Virus record (IMG/VR): IMGVR_UViG_3300018421_005763
Coordinates: 1-22,635 of that record
From: a virus
DNA: 22,635 bases
Strand: one strand, 5' to 3'
This document shows positions 1 through 4,628 of this stretch, piece by piece; position 1 is the stretch's first letter, and every line of letters begins with the position of its first letter. The translations under genes and the position numbers were made by a program. A model generated the notes under the pieces. The model did no database searches. It had not been told where the DNA came from and saw nothing but the letters and a program-made list of their open reading frames with translations.

Positions 1-71
1 GTCGACTCGGCGCAGTCCACGACGATCATGGAGTTGTCGGTGAAGTAAATGTTTCTCGTGATGTGATTCAT
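1..71 (-). CDS. Partial leaderless ORF, unknown function
   Basis: The minus frame opens at ATG 71-69 and stays open to the window edge, reading MNHITRNIYFTDNSMIVVDC and on. Its -10 box TATACT ends 6 nt before the ATG, so the mRNA should start at the start codon. It is the left half of a divergent pair with the gene at 225. The protein is cut off by the window, so no family can be given. Confidence rests on the promoter geometry, which matches a dozen other genes here. Confidence 0.6.
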   Translation of the reverse strand, partial: MNHITRNIYFTDNSMIVVDCAES

Positions 72-77
72 GATGTC

Positions 78-105
78 AGTATATCGGCCCAAACGACGGA
101 ACCAA
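78..105 (-). promoter_or_regulatory. Minus promoter of the partial gene (left half of divergent pair)
   Basis: On the minus strand TTGGTT (105-100), a 16-nt spacer and TATACT (83-78) are followed after 6 nt by ATG. GAGG precedes the -35, as in the other promoters of this arm. Confidence 0.75.
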
Positions 106-160
106 CCTCGGGCGTGATATATCACCGAAAATATCGGTCGGGAAAATCTCACCTCCGAGG

Positions 161-188
161 TTGGCGTTCGCCGTGCGCCCGCTATACT
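161..188 (+). promoter_or_regulatory. Plus promoter of the acidic microprotein
   Basis: GAGG-TTGGCG (161-166), a 16-nt spacer and TATACT (183-188). It is back-to-back with the promoter at 78-105, separated by an AT-rich stretch of about 55 nt with ATAT-containing near-palindromes. Confidence 0.75.
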
Positions 189-224
189 GGACCCCGTAAG
201 GAACACCGACCAAAGGAGCCAGCA

Positions 225-359
225 ATGGACGAAGATATCTTTGACAACGACTACGACGACGACTACGAGCCCTACGAGCCCGCCGTCTGGTACGAGGAGG
301 ACTACGGGGTTCAGGCCTACGAGCCCAGCCCGTACGACGGCACCTACTCGGAGTGCTGA
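225..359 (+). CDS. Small highly acidic Tyr/Asp-rich protein, unknown function
   Basis: Forty-four codons starting MDEDIFDNDYDDDYEPYEP and ending TYSEC. AAGGAG lies 6 nt before ATG 225, and the promoter at 161-188 gives a leader of about 30 nt, so this is a Shine-Dalgarno gene rather than a leaderless one. About half the residues are D, E or Y and almost none are basic, which would suit an unfolded protein or a DNA mimic, but that is inference. A GC-rich hairpin follows 7 nt after the stop. No family recognised. Confidence 0.72.
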   Translation: MDEDIFDNDYDDDYEPYEPAVWYEEDYGVQAYEPSPYDGTYSEC

Positions 360-364
360 GCCCG

Positions 365-478
365 ACGGGGGAGGGGCAACCCTCCCCCAGCGGGGCTCTC
401 CGGCCACCAAAGAGCGGGAGGGGCGACCCGCCCCGCTACGCTATTTCGGCGGGGCTAGCAAAGCTCCCCAGCTCCACC
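365..478 (-). ncRNA. Candidate GC-rich structured ncRNA
   Basis: A strong promoter (485-513) fires leftward here, but no ATG lies on the minus strand between 478 and the neighbouring gene. The predicted transcript folds: GCCCCGC pairs with GCGGGGC around the 430s, and GAGCCC / GGGCUC closes the 9-bp hairpin at 367-388. It would run antisense towards the 3' end of the gene at 225-359. A GTG-started frame stops after about 13 codons. The promoter is well supported; the RNA itself is inferred. Confidence 0.45.
367..388. terminator. GC-rich hairpin after the acidic gene
   Basis: Perfect 9-bp stem GGGGGAGGG / CCCTCCCCC with a GCAA loop, 7 nt after the stop at 359. There is no T-run, so it could be a U-less terminator for the plus gene or part of the minus-strand RNA proposed at 365-478. 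Confidence 0.55.
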
Positions 479-484
479 CTTCGG

Positions 485-526
485 AGTATATAGGGTGCGG
501 AGGCCATCCACAACCTCCGCACCCTA
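485..526 (-). promoter_or_regulatory. Inverted-repeat promoter driving the ncRNA at 365-478
   Basis: Minus strand: TAGGGTGCGGAGG, then TTGTGG, 17 nt, TATACT (490-485). The last 13 nt of the spacer (plus 491-503) are the exact complement of the arm before the -35 (plus 514-526). Read on the plus strand, the same 13-bp hairpin is followed by CTTTTT, so it can also terminate rightward transcription from 225-359. Confidence 0.8.
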
Positions 527-531
527 CTTTT

Positions 532-693
532 TCAGGCGGCTTCCGAATCCCAGCCGCACTCCCAGCACTCCCAGCAGGCGTAGCCCTTGACTCGGTGGAA
601 GAAGAGGTATCCGTCCTCACACTTCGGACAGTCAGGAGCGTCCTCTTCGGTGTTGGTGGTTTTCCATGTATCGTATGATGGGTTCATGTTCAT
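532..693 (-). CDS. 53-aa zinc-ribbon microprotein
   Basis: Starts MNMNPSYDTWKTTNTEE. CPKC at residues 22-25 and CWEC-WEC near 40-46 give two Cys pairs about 15 residues apart, the layout of a small zinc ribbon. ATG 693 sits 7 nt after the -10 TACACT, so it is probably leaderless; a second ATG lies two codons on. The stop is immediately followed by the inverted-repeat promoter at 485-526. Function unknown; such ribbons often bind nucleic acid or protein. Confidence 0.75.
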   Translation of the reverse strand: MNMNPSYDTWKTTNTEEDAPDCPKCEDGYLFFHRVKGYACWECWECGWDSEAA

Positions 694-700
694 GTCTATG

Positions 701-742
701 AGTGTACCCTGCCCGAGAGGCTATGCCAACCTCTCAGGCAGG
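701..742 (-). promoter_or_regulatory. Inverted-repeat promoter of the 53-aa zinc protein
   Basis: Minus strand: CCTGCCTGAGAGG, TTGGCA (729-724), 17 nt, TACACT (706-701). The arms at plus 707-719 and 730-742 pair with one mismatch. Confidence 0.8.
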
Positions 743-748
743 ATTTTC

Positions 749-1048
749 TCAGGGACGGAAAAGATGCCCGCCGATGGACCGGTAGCCCTCAGTCTCCATG
801 TCAATAGCGATGAGGTCTACGTCGACGTACATGCGGAGCCAGTCATCATGTCCACAATGCTCGTCTACGACCTCACAAGCGTAGTCTCGGACGCTAGCCT
901 CTCCGACGTAATGCTCGTCTAGGTGGCCCTCGTCCACCTCGTCTGCGGACAGACCCGTGAACTCCATGAGGGCGACGATAACCTCGCCGTCGACTCCACA
1001 GTCGCTAGCGAGGTCGTAGATGGTTTCTTCTTCTGTTTTGGTTCTCAT
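749..1048 (-). CDS. ArdA-like antirestriction protein (C-terminal-domain size)
   Basis: Ninety-nine residues from the leaderless ATG at 1048 (7 nt after TAGAAT). The order HYVGEASVRDYACEVVDEH, then WLRMYVDVDLIAIDMETEGY, then a closing GGHLFRP matches the last domain of ArdA proteins (Y-x-G-x(4)-D/E, YIDY-x-A-x-D, GHVFR end). Known ArdA are acidic B-DNA mimics of about 160-180 aa that inhibit type I restriction enzymes. This protein is acidic but roughly half that length, so it may be a minimal ArdA or a derived mimic. Family call made from memory of the motif pattern. Confidence 0.6.
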   Translation of the reverse strand: MRTKTEEETIYDLASDCGVDGEVIVALMEFTGLSADEVDEGHLDEHYVGEASVRDYACEVVDEHCGHDDWLRMYVDVDLIAIDMETEGYRSIGGHLFRP

Positions 1049-1055
1049 GGGTGAG

Positions 1056-1084
1056 ATTCTAGTGGCGGTTTTTCGCAGAACCAA
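1056..1084 (-). promoter_or_regulatory. Promoter of the ArdA-like gene (divergent pair)
   Basis: Minus strand TTGGTT (1084-1079), 17-nt spacer, TAGAAT (1061-1056), then 7 nt to ATG 1048. CCGAGG precedes the -35. Confidence 0.78.
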
Positions 1085-1108
1085 CCTCGGAAAAAAGAAA
1101 ATCCGAGG

Positions 1109-1137
1109 TTGTGTATCGGGGTCGACGCTGGTACACT
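1109..1137 (+). promoter_or_regulatory. Promoter of the gene at 1145 (divergent pair)
   Basis: TTGTGT (1109-1114), 17-nt spacer, TACACT (1132-1137), then 7 nt to ATG 1145. The two back-to-back -35 elements are flanked by CCTCGG (1085-1090) and CCGAGG around an A-rich centre, forming a shared inverted repeat. Confidence 0.8.
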
Positions 1138-1144
1138 TAGAGCC

Positions 1145-1339
1145 ATGAGAACACCGAAAGAGGTACAGACCCTAGTGAGGGGGTACGTTTCGGCACGCCG
1201 AGGCCATCAGGCATACAGCCGGATGTCACGGCGGGACGCATACACCCTCGCTCTGCTGGCCGATGTCATCACCGAACGTGAGTTCGGGGCGGCACGGGAG
1301 GCTCTCGCATCCAACGGTCACTGGTACCGGCGGGTGTGA
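1145..1339 (+). CDS. Small basic protein, unknown function
   Basis: Sixty-four residues, starting MRTPKEVQTLVRGYVSAR and ending GHWYRRV. ATG 1145 is leaderless (7 nt after the -10). Arg-rich with predicted helices (DAYTLALLADVITEREFGAA). Divergent from the ArdA-like gene, with which it shares one promoter region. No family recognised. A copy of the 25-bp ATGGTGTACCTA element follows about 50 nt after the stop. Confidence 0.7.
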   Translation: MRTPKEVQTLVRGYVSARRGHQAYSRMSRRDAYTLALLADVITEREFGAAREALASNGHWYRRV

Positions 1340-1390
1340 GGCCCGACAGCCCCGCTGCCGCGAAGGGAAAAACCCACCAAAATAGACAGC

Positions 1391-1416
1391 CCTAAAACAC
1401 CCCTATGGTGTACCTA
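1391..1416 (+). repeat. 25-bp element, copy 1
   Basis: CCTAAAACACCCC followed by TATGGTGTACCTA. Lies between the 3' end of the gene at 1145-1339 and the leftward RNA unit. Read on the minus strand, ACACC-ATAG-GGGTGT-TTTA is a plausible small terminator. A GCTCC/GGAGC hairpin with TTTT follows on the plus strand. Confidence 0.75.
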
Positions 1417-1637
1417 GCAGCTCCGTAGGGGAGCAGTTTTACTACATGCTCAGGTAGGGAGTTTAGTATCACACCACCAAGACCTTGCCTTGCCTTGATG
1501 GCGGCTCATAGTGAGTAGTTTAGCGACTTGCTCAGGTCGTCCTCTGACACAACGCCACGGGGGTACAGAGGACCAACCAGTCCCGTGGCTCCTACAGATT
1601 CCATATCGATAACGACGCTGTAGGGTTTCGCCGGTAA
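1396..1637 (-). ncRNA. Candidate structured ncRNA with an H-type pseudoknot
   Basis: The inverted-repeat promoter at 1642-1670 fires leftward into about 240 nt with no convincing gene. Two perfect 8-bp stems interleave: GTCCTCTG (1539-1546) with CAGAGGAC (1566-1573), and GCCACGGG (1554-1561) with CCCGTGGC (1582-1589), which is an H-type pseudoknot. Further helices pair 1591-1597 with 1618-1624 (7 bp) and 1473-1481 with 1494-1502 (9 bp with wobbles). The end may be the ACACC/GGGTGT-TTTA hairpin in the 25-bp element. A 32-codon frame from ATG 1602 without a ribosome-binding site is the alternative. No known RNA family recognised. Confidence 0.6.
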
Positions 1638-1641
1638 GGTA

Positions 1642-1679
1642 AGTATAGCGGAGAGGCTGGACAGAACCAACCCCTCCGC
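1642..1679 (-). promoter_or_regulatory. Inverted-repeat promoter of the pseudoknot RNA
   Basis: Minus strand: GCGGAGGGG, TTGGTT (1670-1665), 17 nt, TATACT (1647-1642). The right arm CCTCTCCGC pairs imperfectly with the left arm. It lies directly after the stop of the gene at 1689-2093. Confidence 0.8.
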
Positions 1680-1688
1680 CAACTTTTC

Positions 1689-2093
1689 TTAGACCATCTC
1701 AGAGACTACGAACTCCTCGTAGGCCTCAGTCATAGCCTGTACGACGTGCTGGATAGCAACGTACTGACCAGCAGAGACGATTTTCGCTATCTCCATCTCA
1801 CCGATGGAAACAAAGCCCTCTTGGATAGCCTCATCGCAGTAGGAGCGACGACTAATGTCGTCCGCCAACCACTGGAAAAGGTCGGTGTAGTAGATATCGA
1901 TAAGGCTGTCGACAGTCTCGTCGGTATCGAACCCCTCAACCAGACTATCCCAGACAGCCCCACAGACTCGCCAACGCCAGTCGTTGGGCGGCTCGCCGTC
2001 GTGGGCCTGCCTAACGTAGTCGATCATGCCCTCGGGGGCATCCTCGCAGAGCAGGGTTTTGTTGTTGTCTTTTCTCGTGATGAAGTATCTCAT
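1689..2093 (-). CDS. 134-aa protein, unknown function
   Basis: Begins MRYFITRKDNNKTLLCEDA at ATG 2093, 7 nt after the -10 TATCGT, so leaderless; longer in-frame starts lie upstream of the promoter and are excluded. Acidic and probably helical, with DWRWRVCGAVWDSLVEGF and a C-terminal helix ending VVSEMV. No domain recognised. Divergent partner of the transcript starting near 2188, and followed directly by the promoter of the pseudoknot RNA. Confidence 0.75.
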   Translation of the reverse strand: MRYFITRKDNNKTLLCEDAPEGMIDYVRQAHDGEPPNDWRWRVCGAVWDSLVEGFDTDETVDSLIDIYYTDLFQWLADDISRRSYCDEAIQEGFVSIGEMEIAKIVSAGQYVAIQHVVQAMTEAYEEFVVSEMV

Positions 2094-2100
2094 GAGGTAA

Positions 2101-2129
2101 ACGATACCGGCAGAAACGACGAAACACAA
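2101..2129 (-). promoter_or_regulatory. Promoter of the 134-aa gene (divergent pair)
   Basis: Minus strand TTGTGT (2129-2124), 17 nt, TATCGT (2106-2101), then 7 nt to ATG 2093. Confidence 0.75.
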
Positions 2130-2152
2130 CCTCGGGGGAAAATATTCTCAGG

Positions 2153-2181
2153 TTGTGTTTGGTGAGAGCCTCCGGTATACT
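2153..2181 (+). promoter_or_regulatory. Plus promoter without a clear gene (divergent pair)
   Basis: GAGG-like CAGG then TTGTGT (2153-2158), 17 nt, TATACT (2176-2181). Mirror of the promoter at 2101-2129 around GGAAAATATTCTC. Confidence 0.78.
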
Positions 2182-2187
2182 GTGAGC

Positions 2188-2262
2188 ATACAGGGAAAGC
2201 TGCGGGAGAAGAGGGTGGAACCGTCCCGCAAAAACAAAGAAAGAGAGGGGTTTCCCCCTCCC
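2188..2262 (+). ncRNA. Candidate small RNA of about 75 nt
   Basis: The promoter at 2153-2181 predicts a transcript from about 2188, but no ATG occurs before the GGGG/CCCC hairpin at 2245-2260. A GTG at 2182 overlaps the promoter and its frame runs through the hairpin. GCGGGA (2202-2207) pairs with TCCCGC (2224-2229). A small RNA is the simplest reading; a peptide with a non-standard start cannot be excluded. Confidence 0.42.
2243..2262. terminator. Bidirectional terminator hairpin
   Basis: GAGGGG-tt-CCCCCTC-type stem. On the minus strand it is followed by TCTTTCTTTGTTTTT, so it ends the three-gene leftward operon from 2681; on the plus strand it can end the small RNA. Confidence 0.65.
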
Positions 2263-2266
2263 TCCC

Positions 2267-2344
2267 TTAGTCTCTACGCCAGAGGGCCCACTCAAAGAAG
2301 GCCACCGTGGCGAGAGCGATGGTTACCATGATGGCGGTAATCAC
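2267..2344 (-). CDS. Tiny single-span membrane peptide (25 aa)
   Basis: GTG start 2344 overlaps the TGA of the zinc gene (GTGA), with GAGGAG just upstream. The peptide is VITAIMVTIALATVAFFEWA then LWRRD: one hydrophobic span of about 19 residues with a basic C-terminal end, so it should insert as a single helix. An internal ATG at 2329 would give 20 residues. Last gene of the operon 2681-2267, ending at a terminator. Role unknown. Confidence 0.6.
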   Translation of the reverse strand: MITAIMVTIALATVAFFEWALWRRD

Positions 2345-2451
2345 TGCTCCTCGCAATCGTGGCCGTAGTGATACTCTTCTGCTTGCTCTTCATCAAGCAT
2401 GTCGAATACCCTGTGGCACTCGGGACAGCGGATTAGGCATCCGAGACTCAT
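2341..2451 (-). CDS. 36-aa zinc microprotein
   Basis: ATG 2451 overlaps the TGA of the upstream gene (ATGA). The product starts MSLGCLIRCPECHRVFDMLD and ends with YHYGHDCEEQ. C-P-E-C plus a late H-x-C could bind one zinc ion; CPECHRVF resembles the first knuckle of zinc ribbons. Middle gene of a three-gene operon with the 77-aa protein before it and the membrane peptide after it. No function known. Confidence 0.65.
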   Translation of the reverse strand: MSLGCLIRCPECHRVFDMLDEEQAEEYHYGHDCEEQ

Positions 2452-2681
2452 GAGTATGCTCCTTGTCTGTAATAGGCGGACAGAGCGGGCTGTGCCTGTT
2501 CGTTCCACCAAGTAGCGAGGGGAGAACCCTCGGTGATGATAATACCATCCATCCGCAACGCCTGCGCCATAGCATCAAGAGTGTCTGCGATGCGATGGAG
2601 GTCTGTCTGTGACATTGTGACCAAGAATGTAGTCTCTTCTTCACAGTAGTAGCGAATAATGTCTGCTTGTGTCATGTTCAT
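2448..2681 (-). CDS. 77-aa protein, unknown function
   Basis: Starts MNMTQADIIRYYCEEETTFL at the leaderless ATG 2681, 6 nt after the -10; a second ATG is two codons in. Helical middle (LHRIADTLDAMAQALRMDG), followed by ATWWNEQAQPALSAYYRQ. First gene of the operon to 2267. The frame is open further upstream, but that part crosses the promoter and its inverted repeat. Confidence 0.72.
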   Translation of the reverse strand: MNMTQADIIRYYCEEETTFLVTMSQTDLHRIADTLDAMAQALRMDGIIITEGSPLATWWNEQAQPALSAYYRQGAYS

Positions 2682-2687
2682 GGGGCC

Positions 2688-2726
2688 AGTATAGCGGAGG
2701 GGCCATCCCAAGACAACCCCTCCGCT
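2688..2726 (-). promoter_or_regulatory. Inverted-repeat promoter of the 2681-2267 operon
   Basis: Minus strand: AGCGGAGGGG, TTGTCT (2716-2711), 17 nt ending CCCCTCCGC, TATACT (2693-2688). The 9-10 bp arms pair perfectly. Confidence 0.82.
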
Positions 2727-2733
2727 AAGATTT

Positions 2734-3024
2734 TCAGGAACGGCCCGTGACGTACCGCTCCCTAATCGACCAAGAGTCGTGATGGTTGCCACGCTGTGGG
2801 CGACGGGAGACCTTAGTCTGCCACCGACGCTGTGTCACAGTGTCGTAGGTCAGACGGTCCCTGCGCCGAGCGAGGGCCATGCCGATAACCTCGGCGTAGG
2901 TCTCATCCCCCATGCTCTTAGCGAGCCGGAGAGTGAGGGCGGTGCGGGCGGCACTAGCGGGAATGTCAATCGACCATGCCCCGTCAATCATGCTGGCCCA
3001 TGCTTGCTTCTCTGTGTTGTTCAT
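2734..3024 (-). CDS. 96-aa basic protein, unknown function
   Basis: ATG 3024 lies 6 nt after TACACT, so leaderless, and gives MNNTEKQAWASMIDGAWSID. The second half is strongly basic (MALARRRDRLTYDTVTQRRW, then KVSRRPQRGNHH), which would suit nucleic-acid binding, though no motif is recognised. Divergent from the gene at 3119. The stop is followed directly by the inverted-repeat promoter at 2688-2726. Confidence 0.72.
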   Translation of the reverse strand: MNNTEKQAWASMIDGAWSIDIPASAARTALTLRLAKSMGDETYAEVIGMALARRRDRLTYDTVTQRRWQTKVSRRPQRGNHHDSWSIRERYVTGRS

Positions 3025-3030
3025 GCCATC

Positions 3031-3058
3031 AGTGTATCGGCCCCTCCCCAAAAACCAA
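3031..3058 (-). promoter_or_regulatory. Promoter of the 96-aa gene (divergent pair)
   Basis: Minus strand TTGGTT (3058-3053), 16 nt, TACACT (3036-3031). Confidence 0.75.
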
Positions 3059-3082
3059 CCTCGGAAAAAAGAAAATCGTAGG

Positions 3083-3111
3083 TTGTGTTTCTCCCCAATA
3101 GCCGATATAGT
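3083..3111 (+). promoter_or_regulatory. Promoter of the gene at 3119 (divergent pair)
   Basis: TTGTGT (3083-3088), 17 nt, TATAGT (3106-3111), 7 nt to ATG. The centre AACCTCGGAAAAAAGAAAAT is almost identical to that of the pair at 1056-1137. Confidence 0.78.
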
Positions 3112-3118
3112 TGTATTC

Positions 3119-3397
3119 ATGAACAGCACAGAGAGAAAAGTACCAACAGCGTTCAACCATATGCCGAACTACATGGACCCCCGTGTTCTCAATGCCGTAC
3201 AGGCTAGCGAATACATCGGATGGTTCTGCGAGGTAACGTGGCAGGACGACGACCGCTGGGCGCACGTCGATGGTACCGTAATGTCCGTTGAGGACGGACG
3301 TATGTCCATTGAGGCGTACGAATACGGTAGCTTTGAGGTGGAACTCCGCATGGTTTCGGACGTAACTCCGCTTGTCTGCGAGTTCACGCCCGAGTGA
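3119..3397 (+). CDS. 92-aa protein, unknown function
   Basis: The leaderless ATG 3119 gives MNSTERKVPTAFNHMPNYMD. The core EYIGWFCEVTWQDDDRWAHVDG followed by alternating strands (RMSIEAYEYGSFEVELRMV) suggests a small beta-barrel fold, by inference only. A strong terminator follows at once, then copy 2 of the 25-bp element. Divergent partner of the basic protein at 2734-3024. Confidence 0.75.
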   Translation: MNSTERKVPTAFNHMPNYMDPRVLNAVQASEYIGWFCEVTWQDDDRWAHVDGTVMSVEDGRMSIEAYEYGSFEVELRMVSDVTPLVCEFTPE

Positions 3398-3421
3398 GTG
3401 AGAGGGGGGAAACCCCCTCAC
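3398..3421 (+). terminator. Intrinsic terminator
   Basis: GTGAGaGGGGG / CCCCCTCAC with an AAA-type loop, directly after the stop of 3119-3397, followed by ACCCATTTTT. Confidence 0.7.
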
Positions 3422-3475
3422 ACCCATTTTTGCGGGGCGGTTCGACCCTGCGGGTAGGGCACCCTAGGTAGTGAC

Positions 3476-3500
3476 CCTAAAGCGTCCTATGGTGTACCTA
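3476..3500 (+). repeat. 25-bp element, copy 2
   Basis: CCTAAAGCGTCC then TATGGTGTACCTA. On the minus strand it supplies the last codons (V-G-T-P-stop) of the small ORF at 3487-3636. Confidence 0.75.
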
Positions 3501-3636
3501 CGGGGTAGAGCATATCAACGTCAAGGACTATATCCAATCCTTCTTTGAGCTCCTCCGATATCCAGTACCACGCACACTGCGCATCACAGGACCGCGTTGT
3601 GTATGTAGCGAGAATCATACGGGTTATATTCCTCAT
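3487..3636 (-). CDS. 49-aa small protein, unknown function
   Basis: MRNITRMILATYTTRSCDAQ, then CAWYWISEELKEGLDIVLDV, ending MLYPVGTP. Its stop lies inside copy 2 of the 25-bp element. ATG 3636 sits 8 nt after TATAGC, so it may be leaderless, but no good -35 is visible. Composition is protein-like, and a Cys pair (C-x3-C) is present. No family recognised. It fills an otherwise empty gap between converging and diverging units. Confidence 0.5.
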   Translation of the reverse strand: MRNITRMILATYTTRSCDAQCAWYWISEELKEGLDIVLDVDMLYPVGTP

Positions 3637-3704
3637 ACGATTATGCTATATTCGGTTTATTCCCTCGTTTTTACTTTAGTTGCTAGAATATGCTCCGTCA
3701 CTCG

Positions 3705-3733
3705 TTGACAAGTCTAGCAATATACGATAGGAA
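3705..3733 (+). promoter_or_regulatory. Promoter of the gene pair 3742-4006
   Basis: Consensus TTGACA (3705-3710), 17 nt, TAGGAA (3728-3733). Unlike the others here it lacks the GAGGTTG context, so this unit may be regulated differently. Confidence 0.5.
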
Positions 3734-3741
3734 TAACGACC

Positions 3742-3885
3742 ATGACTACCGACAGTAAAGAGCACAGCAAGATGATCATCTTCACTTGCGACGTTTGTAA
3801 CGTCAAGATTGAGACCTTCTCAAGTGCTGCTGTATGGTGCCAGCAAGGTCACAAGATGAACCCTAAGGAGTCCCGCCGTGGCTAA
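3742..3885 (+). CDS. 47-aa zinc-ribbon protein
   Basis: MTTDSKEHSKMIIFTCDVCN, then VKIETFSSAAVWCQQGHKM and a basic tail ESRRG. CDVC plus WC-x3-H gives a CxxC...C-x3-H zinc site. ATG 3742 lies 8 nt after TAGGAA. There is no convincing Shine-Dalgarno, so it may be leaderless or short-leadered. Its stop overlaps the GTG start of the next gene, so the two are co-translated. Codon use is AT-richer than its neighbours. Confidence 0.72.
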   Translation: MTTDSKEHSKMIIFTCDVCNVKIETFSSAAVWCQQGHKMNPKESRRG

Positions 3886-4006
3886 GTTGACCCAGAGCTA
3901 CACCTCTGCTTCCAAGAAGCGTCCCGGAGTTCACGCCAAGAGCAAGAACTCCAACCAACCTAACTCTAAAGTTTACAAGAAGAAGTATAGAGGGCAGGGA
4001 CGCTAA
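3878..4006 (+). CDS. 42-aa basic conserved phage protein
   Basis: GTG 3878 with AAGGAG 7 nt upstream, overlapping the previous stop. Product VAKLTQSYTSASKKRPGVHA, then KSKNS, ending KKKYRGQGR. The RPGVHAKSKxS...YKKxYRGQGR pattern is familiar from small proteins of many tailed phages, for which I know no proven role; the charge suggests nucleic-acid binding. It is paired with the zinc ribbon at 3742. Recognition is from memory of the pattern. Confidence 0.72.
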   Translation: MAKLTQSYTSASKKRPGVHAKSKNSNQPNSKVYKKKYRGQGR

Positions 4007-4015
4007 TCCCTACCC
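3992..4015. terminator. Hairpin at a convergent junction
   Basis: GGGcAGGGA / TCCCTaCCC around the converging stops at 4003-4006, followed on the plus strand by a T-rich stretch (CCTTCTTTTG). Confidence 0.5.
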
Positions 4016-4179
4016 TCAACCTTCTTTTGCTTCCTTGAGTCATTCAACTTTGACAACCAAGCACGCTCCTTCCGCTCTTCTGCGTAGAGAGCTTCGTGCT
4101 TCACCTTCTGGTCACGGATGTGACCCGACGAAGTGTTGTTGTTGTATCGCAATGACTCCTCCTGTTCTGTTGGGTACAT
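4003..4179 (-). CDS. 58-aa charged protein, unknown function
   Basis: ATG 4179 gives MYPTEQEESLRYNNNTSSGH, then a long charged helix ending SRKQKKVEGRD. Only the C-terminal 60 residues of the longer open frame look like protein, and the upstream gene in another frame ends at 4190, so the short start is chosen. No Shine-Dalgarno is seen, so it may depend on coupling to the upstream gene. Stop codons overlap those of the convergent gene at 3878-4006. Confidence 0.5.
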   Translation of the reverse strand: MYPTEQEESLRYNNNTSSGHIRDQKVKHEALYAEERKERAWLSKLNDSRKQKKVEGRD

Positions 4180-4189
4180 CACTATTCTA

Positions 4190-4447
4190 TCACCACTCTC
4201 GCCACGTTCCACCCCATCTCGGGGAAGTTGAGCGAAGATAACAGGCCCACATGGGATGCTTCTCTTCCAGCATCTCGGGGAGCACAATGTGTACGGCGTA
4301 GTCCAGTCCACGAACGAACCGACACGGCGAGCCGAAGAAGAACCTGCTCTTGGGAGCCTGCTCGTAGGCGATGGCGTGGGATGCGCACCTAGCGAGGCAC
4401 ACATCCCACGGGTCGATACCGATGCTGTCAGCAAGTCGCCTCACCAT
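4190..4447 (-). CDS. 85-aa protein, unknown function
   Basis: ATG 4447 starts inside the last codons of the 47-aa gene upstream, with GAGGAGG about 10 nt before it. It reads MVRRLADSIGIDPWDVCLAR, then CASHAIAYEQAPKSRFFFGS, and ends RWGGTWREW. Mixed, foldable composition with four Cys. No family recognised. Middle gene of the operon 4584-4003. Confidence 0.62.
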   Translation of the reverse strand: MVRRLADSIGIDPWDVCLARCASHAIAYEQAPKSRFFFGSPCRFVRGLDYAVHIVLPEMLEEKHPMWACYLRSTSPRWGGTWREW

Positions 4448-4584
4448 TCCGAACCAACCTCCTCAAGATGGTAGTAGTAGCCACCAACCTCCTCAAGAGG
4501 GCAGTAGTAGCCGTGGTATCCATCGCAGACCCAACAAGCTTCCGGCTCTTCGTATTCTTCAGTTGTTTCTGTGTTGTTGTTCAT
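4441..4584 (-). CDS. 47-aa acidic protein with an internal 10-residue tandem repeat
   Basis: Leaderless ATG 4584 (7 nt after TATACT). Starts MNNNTETTEEYEEPEACWVC and carries CWVC...C plus two consecutive copies of GYY(C/Y)(P/H)LEEVG, encoded by a 30-bp direct duplication. The second copy lost the Cys and gained Tyr/His. Its end overlaps the start of the 85-aa gene. A single zinc site (CxxC...H...C) is possible. Function unknown. Confidence 0.68.
   Translation of the reverse strand: MNNNTETTEEYEEPEACWVCDGYHGYYCPLEEVGGYYYHLEEVGSEW
4453..4512 (-). repeat. 30-bp in-frame tandem duplication
   Basis: Units 4453-4482 and 4483-4512 both begin ACCAACCTCCTCAAGA/GA and end AGTAGTAGCC, differing at two or three positions. 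On the coding strand each ends GAGGAGGTTGGT, which also resembles the -35 motif and a Shine-Dalgarno. Confidence 0.85.
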
Positions 4585-4591
4585 GTGTACC

Positions 4592-4619
4592 AGTATAGCC
4601 TTCCTGCTGTAAAAAGCAA
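4592..4619 (-). promoter_or_regulatory. Promoter of the 4584-4003 operon
   Basis: Minus strand AGG-TTGCTT (4619-4614), 16 nt, TATACT (4597-4592), 7 nt to ATG 4584. It has no long inverted repeat of its own; a separate terminator stands just upstream. Confidence 0.75.
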
Positions 4620-4628
4620 CCTGAAAAA

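Noticed and set aside
241-678. 145-aa plus frame starting with poly-Thr
   Set aside because: Frame-shifted reading of the Asp/Tyr-rich gene followed by hairpins and an opposing zinc gene.
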